From: Syntrophaceae bacterium UBA6112
GTDB taxonomy: Bacteria > Desulfobacterota > Syntrophia > Syntrophales > UBA5619
Assembly (NCBI GenBank): GCA_002423465.1
Contig: DIWG01000009.1
Coordinates: 33,191-43,602, forward strand
Length of the DNA stretch: 10,412 nucleotides
Direction: 5' to 3'
Made by a program: the position numbers and the translations under genes. The notes beneath the pieces are model-generated. The model was not told the DNA's origin. It saw only the letters and a list, made by a program, of their open reading frames with translations, and made no database searches. Below, one piece after another: positions 6,724 through 10,412 of the stretch (the first letter of the stretch is position 1; every line of letters starts with the position of its first letter).

Positions 6724-7073
6724 AGGGTTCCTCCCGCATGTTCGTCATCACCGATTCGTACAGTCAGGAAATGCCTAATCATCTCTAACAAAATGTCATT
6801 TTCCAAAAGATTATACAAATTGAAGCATTGCATGTCAACAAGGAACTGATGAGGTTTTACATTACATTTGACAACACAGGCGAACCGCGTTAAATTTTCA
6901 GAGACAATGGGGTTTTTCAGGGAGTATTCTGAGTGGGTGTCATTGCTCGCCGTCTGCAAAATGAATGTCAGAGTTTCCGGTTCATCCGGTAACGTATCGT
7001 TGTAAAAAACAAGAACTCTTATTATTCCAAATGGATAAACTTTCGGAAACCCCATAATGCTGAAATATTTCAA
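6720..7073 (-). CDS. Possible small protein upstream of the cNMP-CPBP gene, unknown family
   Basis: This is an open frame of 117 codons from TTG 7073, or 111 from ATG 7055. No domain is recognised. In favour: it ends in an ATGA overlap with the next gene, a sign of translational coupling; it contains the SD for that gene; and its composition is protein-like (for example RVLVFYNDTLPDEPETLTF and FNLYNLLENDILLEMIRHFL), with two Cys in VVKCNV and MQCFNL. Against: no clear SD before either start, lower GC than neighbours, and the 5' end overlaps the nested palindrome. If it is not a gene, this 350-bp stretch is a long AT-rich leader for the protease operon. Confidence 0.4.
   Translation of the reverse strand: MKYFSIMGFPKVYPFGIIRVLVFYNDTLPDEPETLTFILQTASNDTHSEYSLKNPIVSENLTRFACVVKCNVKPHQFLVDMQCFNLYNLLENDILLEMIRHFLTVRIGDDEHAGGTL
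6729..6735 (-). promoter_or_regulatory. Shine-Dalgarno of the cNMP-CPBP protease
   Basis: On the minus strand GGGAGGA is followed by ACCCT and ATG 6723. It lies within the last codons of the upstream minus-strand ORF. Confidence 0.75.
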
Positions 7074-7087
7074 CGTCCGGGTTTCCG
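7044..7087. promoter_or_regulatory. Nested inverted repeats in the divergent control region
   Basis: CGGAAACCC (7044-7052) is an exact inverted match to GGGTTTCCG (7079-7087). Inside the loop lies a perfect 12-bp palindrome TGAAATATTTCA (7061-7072). The structure sits just before the C39-like lipoprotein gene and at the 5' end of the minus-strand operon, so it could be an operator (the 12-mer is typical of a dimer site) or an RNA leader hairpin. No regulator is named. Confidence 0.5.
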
Positions 7088-7095
7088 TAGAAAAC

Positions 7096-7103
7096 GGGGG
7101 GGG
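7096..7103 (+). repeat. G8 homopolymer next to the C39 gene SD
   Basis: Eight consecutive G at 7096-7103 run into the GGAAGGA Shine-Dalgarno. Length changes here would alter the leader but not the SD-to-ATG spacing. Confidence 0.7.
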
Positions 7104-7114
7104 AAGGAATGAAA

Positions 7115-7693
7115 ATGAGCAGATGGATTATTTTGGCAATGATGATGTTATCTCTCATGAATTGTGCTGAAGTGCCGGTCAAGCCCATTTTGGTCAACAT
7201 TCCTCCGAAGTATATGATTGAGAAGGTCCCATTGTTCAGGCAGGGCATGAATGAGTGTGGACCAACAACGTTGTCGATGGTGTTGCACTATCATGGGCAT
7301 CACATTGTAAAGGATGATTTAAAAATTCCCTTGCAATGGAACCCGCTGAAGGGTGTCGACGTCTTACATATGACCGGCTTTCAATTTTCCAAATATGGAT
7401 TGAAAGCCAAACCGGTCTGGTCGGGCAGCATTGCGCTAATAGAAGAAAATATCGCTCAGGGATACCTCGTTATGATCAGGCATTGGTCGACGAAGACAAG
7501 TGCATATCATGGTGATATTGGTCATTGGGATCTTGTTATTGGCTATGATCGGGATAAAAAGATCATATCCCTCAATGATCCGAGATTGACCAAAGTGCGT
7601 AAATTACGTTATGAGGAATTTATGCATTTATGGGATATGAATCACCATAAAAGTCCCTCAAAAAACTTCATGATCATAATCATGAAAGAGTAA
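7115..7693 (+). CDS. C39-like cysteine peptidase, probable lipoprotein
   Basis: This is a 192-residue exported protein of the papain-like C39 group (as in bacteriocin leader peptidases and 'peptidase C39-like' lipoproteins). Counting from the alternative ATG 7109, Gln45 (oxyanion) and Cys50 are in FRQGMNECGPTTLSMVLHYHG, His139 in GDIGHWDLVIGYD, and Asp157 in SLNDPR, a complete Cys-His-Asp/Gln set. The N-terminus MSRWIILAMMMLSLMNC is a short signal peptide ending in a cysteine, suggesting lipidation, though Asn at -1 is an atypical lipobox residue. The start at 7115 is preferred because GGAAGGA (7102-7108) is 6 nt away; ATG 7109 touches it. No ABC transporter or bacteriocin precursor with a GG leader is nearby, so bacteriocin export is not indicated. 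It is divergent from the cNMP-CPBP operon. The substrate is unknown. Confidence 0.78.
   Translation: MSRWIILAMMMLSLMNCAEVPVKPILVNIPPKYMIEKVPLFRQGMNECGPTTLSMVLHYHGHHIVKDDLKIPLQWNPLKGVDVLHMTGFQFSKYGLKAKPVWSGSIALIEENIAQGYLVMIRHWSTKTSAYHGDIGHWDLVIGYDRDKKIISLNDPRLTKVRKLRYEEFMHLWDMNHHKSPSKNFMIIIMKE
7667..7686. repeat. Inverted repeat at the 3' end of the C39 gene
   Basis: TTCATGAT (7667-7674) and ATCATGAA (7679-7686) are exact inverted copies with a 4-nt loop, inside the last codons of the gene. There is no T-run, so intrinsic termination is doubtful. A shorter related palindrome AATCATGATT occurs at 7778-7787. Confidence 0.5.
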
Positions 7694-7810
7694 AAAGATA
7701 TTTCACTTTCCGTCCGCAAAATGAACGCACGATAAATTCTTGCACAACGGATATTCTATTATTAACGTGCAGTTTTTAATCATGATTTTTCCTGGGAGAG
7801 GTGGTATTAT

Positions 7811-7827
7811 TCACTTCCTGTAAGTGA
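7811..7827. promoter_or_regulatory. Candidate operator inverted repeat
   Basis: TCACTT and AAGTGA, exact 6-bp arms with CCTGT between, lie about 150 bp before nrfH and upstream of the best promoter candidate. A dimeric activator site is plausible. The match to any named regulator is not established. Confidence 0.25.
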
Positions 7828-7964
7828 GGCATAGGTAATGATGACGGACAGCAACCCTTTCAAGTGATAATCAATGCCAGCATTATCTTGACTTCTTTTC
7901 ATTTCACCGGTTATCGTATGATTGTATGGAGCGTTTCTATCTTGTCACTCATTGCCAGTTGTAT

Positions 7965-7968
7965 GGAG
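7965..7968 (+). promoter_or_regulatory. Shine-Dalgarno that sets the nrfH start
   Basis: GGAG lies 7 nt before ATG 7976. The open frame extends back to TTG 7922, but that extension has no SD and would put non-family sequence before the membrane anchor. Confidence 0.6.
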
Positions 7969-7975
7969 TCTGGAA

Positions 7976-8620
7976 ATGAGCTGGAAAGACATCATCAGCC
8001 TGCCCCCGAAGAAACTCCTTTCCGCTGGTGTCATCGTCGGCGCCATCCTCGTGGCCGCAATGGTTGGCGGATATCATGCTTCAGGTAGTCCTTTGGTATG
8101 CGGGACGTGTCACAGCATGGACCACGTATACTCACGGTGGCATATCTCCAACCACAAGCAGTTTGCCGGCATAGAGTGTCATCTCCCCGATACAAACATC
8201 ATCGGCAAAGTCGCATACAAGACCAAAGCCGGCCTTAACGATCTCTACCATGAAACACTGAAGATTTATCCTGCCGCCATTTCCATGTCGGACGAGGGGA
8301 AAGAGATCGCAAACGGCAACTGCCTGAGATGCCATTTCTCGACGGTACAGAACACGCCCATGGGGGCAGGGGGAACCAACTGCCTCAAGTGCCATCGTTT
8401 CGCCGTCCATCAACGGGGGCTTGAAAAGGGAGGAGGGATCATCCTTGGGCAGAAATTAAAAAATCTGGATGACGCTTACGGGAATTGCCTTGGTTGTACT
8501 CTTCATCATCGTGTTTCAAGTTTTTGTGAGGAAGCCGAACACGACGATGAAGATTGCCACGATTCCAGAGGGGGAATACGACCCAGCCGTGTGGGGCCAG
8601 TATTATCCCCCGGAGTATAA
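7976..8620 (+). CDS. nrfH: NrfH, NapC/NirT-type cytochrome c menaquinol dehydrogenase, unusual haem 2 and aberrant 3' end
   Basis: NrfH is the membrane-anchored tetrahaem subunit that oxidises menaquinol and passes electrons to NrfA. Seen: a membrane helix at about residues 13-32; haem 1 CGTCHSM (42-48) with the family's Met after CxxCH; haem 3 CLRCH (116-120); haem 4 CLKCH (136-140). Lys82 and Asp89 in YKTKAGLND correspond to the Lys ligand and quinol-site Asp of Desulfovibrio NrfH. Haem 2 reads GIECHLP (65-71) where Wolinella NrfH has CVECHLP: the first Cys is Gly65 (GGC 8168-8170). The frame as given runs 150 bp into nrfA and ends at 8620, and that tail has no NrfH character. A -1 shift at the A6 run (8458-8463) would end the protein at TGA 8470-8472, in an ATGA overlap with nrfA, after about 165 residues. 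The real product probably ends there. Confidence 0.85.
   Translation: MSWKDIISLPPKKLLSAGVIVGAILVAAMVGGYHASGSPLVCGTCHSMDHVYSRWHISNHKQFAGIECHLPDTNIIGKVAYKTKAGLNDLYHETLKIYPAAISMSDEGKEIANGNCLRCHFSTVQNTPMGAGGTNCLKCHRFAVHQRGLEKGGGIILGQKLKNLDDAYGNCLGCTLHHRVSSFCEEAEHDDEDCHDSRGGIRPSRVGPVLSPGV
8458..8463 (+). other. A6 run, probable frameshift point at the end of nrfH
   Basis: In the nrfH frame this reads TTA AAA AAT CTG. One extra A, or a -1 slip, gives TTA AAA AAA TCT GGA TGA, and that TGA overlaps the nrfA ATG as ATGA. It could be an assembly or sequencing error, a fixed mutation, or true slippage. Confidence 0.55.
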
Positions 8621-9719
8621 GAGCTATCTGCGAACAAAGGAGATTGCCGCATCGCCTACGGGTTATGGCGGCAGCGAGAAAGTCCAGAAGTCGGTCAAGG
8701 AGCCAGAGATCCTCATCAATTTTAAGGGAATGCCCTTCAGTGTCGATTATACGGAGGACCGGGGGCATGTGTATGCCCTCGATGATCTTAAAAATACGAA
8801 GCGTATCAATCAGACCACGGCCGGATCCTGTATGACCTGCAAGACGGCCCAGCTTGCGGATATTTTCAAGGAAAAAGGATGGGATTACGCGAAAATTCCG
8901 TTGCTGGAACTTCTACCAAAGCTGAAACATCCGATCGTCTGTGCAAATTGTCACGATCCAAAAACGATGAATTTGCGCGTCATCAACCCGGCCTTCACCG
9001 AAGCCATGGCGCAGCGCGGCATCGACGTGAAGAAGGCCTCCCGGGAGCAGATGAGAAGCTACGTCTGCGGCCAGTGCCACGTGGAGTACTACTTTGTGCC
9101 GACGAACAAGAAAGTTGTTCTTCCCTGGGTTAAAGGCCTTCATCCCGAGCAGATCTACGAATACTATTCCGAGACGCCCAATGAGTTTGCGATGGACTGG
9201 AAGCACCCCGACTCAGAAGCCAAGATGCTCAAAGCCCAACACCCCGAGTTCGAAGTATGGAGTGGAGGTGTTCACGCGAGCTCCGGCGTATCCTGCGTGG
9301 ACTGCCACATGCCCTATATGAAGGTGGACGGGCGGAAGTACACCTCGCACTGGGTGACAAGCCCCATGAAACACATCAAGGAAGCCTGCCGGACCTGCCA
9401 TACCCAGAGCGAGCAGTGGCTGATCGATCGTGTTAAAACCACCCAGACAGGCGTCTGGGAAATGCAGCGCACGGCGGGACAGACCGTGGCAAAAGCTCAC
9501 CAGACCATCGGGAAAGCATCGAAGGCTACCGGAGTCAACAAGACGGAACTCGACAAGGCCCGGGAACTCGTCAGAAGAGCCCAATGGTACTGGGACTTCG
9601 TGGCGGCCGAGAACAGTATGGGTTTCCACAACCCGACCATGATCCTGACCACGCTGGGACGCTCCGTCGATCTGGCACACCGGGCCATCTCCTCATCTGA
9701 GAAGGCCTTGGACAAATGA
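8469..9719 (+). CDS. nrfA: NrfA, cytochrome c nitrite reductase (ammonia-forming), pentahaem catalytic subunit
   Basis: NrfA reduces nitrite to ammonium with six electrons in the periplasm, and also reduces NO and hydroxylamine. All hallmarks are present in 416 residues. The active-site haem motif is CMTCK (121-125) with lysine as the iron ligand. Four CxxCH motifs follow: CANCH (158-162), CGQCH (200-204), CVDCH (276-280) and CRTCH (307-311). Catalytic Arg112 precedes the first haem, Tyr207 is in CHVEYYF and His258 is in KAQH. Glu206, Lys255 and Gln257 fit the calcium site of the E. coli/Wolinella type. Distal ligands are likely His294 (YTSH) and His387 (GFHN). The N-terminus is one hydrophobic segment (about 3-20), an uncleaved anchor or signal. 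ATG 8469 has no SD (GGAGG is 34 nt upstream), consistent with translational coupling to nrfH through the overlap discussed there. Confidence 0.96.
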   Translation: MTLTGIALVVLFIIVFQVFVRKPNTTMKIATIPEGEYDPAVWGQYYPPEYKSYLRTKEIAASPTGYGGSEKVQKSVKEPEILINFKGMPFSVDYTEDRGHVYALDDLKNTKRINQTTAGSCMTCKTAQLADIFKEKGWDYAKIPLLELLPKLKHPIVCANCHDPKTMNLRVINPAFTEAMAQRGIDVKKASREQMRSYVCGQCHVEYYFVPTNKKVVLPWVKGLHPEQIYEYYSETPNEFAMDWKHPDSEAKMLKAQHPEFEVWSGGVHASSGVSCVDCHMPYMKVDGRKYTSHWVTSPMKHIKEACRTCHTQSEQWLIDRVKTTQTGVWEMQRTAGQTVAKAHQTIGKASKATGVNKTELDKARELVRRAQWYWDFVAAENSMGFHNPTMILTTLGRSVDLAHRAISSSEKALDK

Positions 9720-9748
9720 CGGCATGAACCTTTTAGTAGAAAATGGCA

Positions 9749-9754
9749 GGGAGG
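9749..9754 (+). promoter_or_regulatory. Shine-Dalgarno that sets the hemerythrin start
   Basis: GGGAGG is 8 nt before ATG 9763. The in-frame ATG 9724 would place this SD inside the coding sequence and lacks its own. Confidence 0.75.
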
Positions 9755-9762
9755 CAACGGAA

Positions 9763-10314
9763 ATGAAAGCAACGCAGCAGTTGAAAGATGAACATGAGGG
9801 CGTGAAGGTCATGCTCGCCGTTCTGGAGCGGGTATGCAGGAAATTGGAGGAAACAAAGCATCTGGACAAGGAGCACTTCGAAAAAATCCTCGAATTTCTG
9901 AAGGTATTCGTGGACAAGTGCCATCATGGAAAAGAGGAAGAGCTGCTGTTCCCGGCACTGGAAGCTGCGGGCGTGCCCAAGGATGGTCCCATCCGGGTTA
10001 TGCTTCAGGAGCACGAACTCGGCAGGAAGTATATCCGGACCATGAGCGACGCCTTTGCGGGATTCGCGACAGGAGACCAATCTGCATCCAGGGGCATTGC
10101 GAAAAGCGGGCAAGACTACATTGCCCTCCTCAGAGATCACATCGAGAAGGAGAACAACGTATTGTTTGCGATGGCCGACCGCCTTCTGTCCGGGAAAATG
10201 CAAGATGAATTGCTGGAGGGCTTCGAGAAAATAGAAGAGGAACGCATTGGCGTCGGCAAGCACGAAGAATTTCATCATTTGCTTGAGAAATTGAGCGCGG
10301 TATACATGAGATGA
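9763..10314 (+). CDS. Hemerythrin-like (HHE-domain) diiron protein
   Basis: This is a 183-residue, all-helical, soluble cytosolic protein with no signal. The metal ligands expected for a hemerythrin fold can be read in order: His11 (KDEHEG), His54/His55 with Glu58-60 in KCHHGKEEELLFP, His84 (LQEHELG), and His126 with Glu130 in LLRDHIEKENNVLF. The H...HxxxE...H...HxxxE pattern and four-helix length fit PF01814. Members bind O2 or NO at a non-haem diiron centre, or repair iron-sulfur centres (YtfE/RIC type). This one has no ScdA-type N-terminal domain. The gene begins 44 bp after the nrfA stop with its own SD and no visible terminator between, so cotranscription with nrfHA is likely. A role in nitrosative or oxidative protection fits this context but is inferred. 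Confidence 0.9.
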   Translation: MKATQQLKDEHEGVKVMLAVLERVCRKLEETKHLDKEHFEKILEFLKVFVDKCHHGKEEELLFPALEAAGVPKDGPIRVMLQEHELGRKYIRTMSDAFAGFATGDQSASRGIAKSGQDYIALLRDHIEKENNVLFAMADRLLSGKMQDELLEGFEKIEEERIGVGKHEEFHHLLEKLSAVYMR

Positions 10315-10412
10315 ACTGCCGGAAAAATCTGGAGATACAAACCGCCCGTGTCATGATCGAAATGTTCTGCCGTCATTTTCATCACAACTGTCGCCCCGCA
10401 CGATAAATTGAC
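10315..10412 (+). other. 3' flank of the nrf operon, no gene seen
   Basis: No ORF, clear terminator or RNA gene is visible in these 98 bp. CGCACGATAAATT (10397-10409) repeats exactly the sequence at 7726-7738 in the leader of the operon. The window ends at TTGAC, which might be the start of a -35 element. Confidence 0.4.

Larger units (their letters stand above)
7694..7975 (+). promoter_or_regulatory. AT-rich control region before nrfH
   Basis: These 282 bp contain no gene I can support. Visible elements are the palindrome AATCATGATT (7778-7787), an inverted repeat TCACTT-N5-AAGTGA (7811-7827), TGATAATCA (7865-7873), and a possible sigma70 promoter TTGACT (7888-7893) with TATCGT (7912-7917) at 18-bp spacing. 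No canonical FNR, NsrR or sigma54 site was found. Regulation by nitrite, NO or anaerobiosis is expected for nrf genes but is not shown here. Confidence 0.35.

Noticed and set aside
7727..7745. Sigma54-like GCACG ... TTGC before nrfH
   Set aside because: The spacing is 8 nt instead of 4 and the first G of the GG is missing.
7838..7867. Nine-codon ORF ATGATGACG... in the nrfH leader
   Set aside because: Very short, no clear SD and nothing that marks it as a leader peptide.
7865..7873. FNR/CRP-like TGATAATCA
   Set aside because: The half-sites are separated by 1 bp rather than the 4 bp (FNR) or 6 bp (CRP) needed.
7922..7975. N-terminal extension of nrfH from TTG 7922
   Set aside because: No SD, and it would put a non-family segment before the membrane anchor; ATG 7976 has GGAG at proper spacing.
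8473..8620. C-terminal tail of the nrfH frame with extra Cys and His
   Set aside because: It overlaps the nrfA N-terminus and has no NrfH likeness; CLGCTLHH is not a CxxCH motif.

Overview
The window reads as chromosomal DNA of a strictly or facultatively anaerobic Gram-negative bacterium. The best guess is Desulfobacterota (the former Deltaproteobacteria, perhaps Syntrophales-like). The grounds are a NrfHA-type multihaem nitrite reductase, a hemerythrin, lipobox-bearing exported proteins, an unusually long DNA polymerase III delta subunit, and GC-rich coding sequence broken by AT-rich intergenic patches. The phylum is an inference from gene content, not from any alignment.

Layout: (1) Positions 1-2375 are housekeeping, all on the + strand: the 3' end of rpsU (bS21), a LOG-family phosphoribohydrolase, and holA. 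A perfect 62-bp palindrome (887-948) that includes the LOG stop codon lies between the last two. (2) Positions 2419-4971 hold a small secreted peptide translationally coupled to a 781-residue secreted V8/trypsin-like serine protease. The protease has CARDB and fibronectin-III-like domains, and the last of these is interrupted by a double hydrophobic segment with an internal lipobox. (3) Positions 5061-7073 are on the - strand and form a tight operon: a possible 111-117 aa protein, a cyclic-nucleotide-binding domain fused to a CPBP (CAAX-type) intramembrane protease, and a membrane-anchored CxxCxxCC (YkgJ-like) protein. The upstream ORF and the protease gene share an ATGA overlap. (4) Positions 7115-7693 are on the + strand and encode a C39-like cysteine peptidase lipoprotein, divergent from the operon across a nested palindrome. 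(5) Positions 7976-10314 are on the + strand and form a dissimilatory nitrite-reduction/nitrosative-stress operon: nrfH (menaquinol dehydrogenase), nrfA (catalytic pentahaem subunit with CxxCK) and a hemerythrin-like diiron protein.

How the genes work together: NrfH takes electrons from menaquinol and passes them to periplasmic NrfA, which reduces nitrite (and NO) to ammonium. The hemerythrin gene 44 bp downstream is probably cotranscribed and may handle O2 or NO. The nrfH gene is odd in two ways: the second haem motif has lost its first cysteine (GIECH), and its frame runs through the nrfA start unless a one-base shift occurs at an A6 run. The middle of the window brings three unrelated peptidase types together within about 5 kb (exported serine protease, nucleotide-gated intramembrane protease, C39-like lipoprotein). 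Whether they act as one system is speculative.
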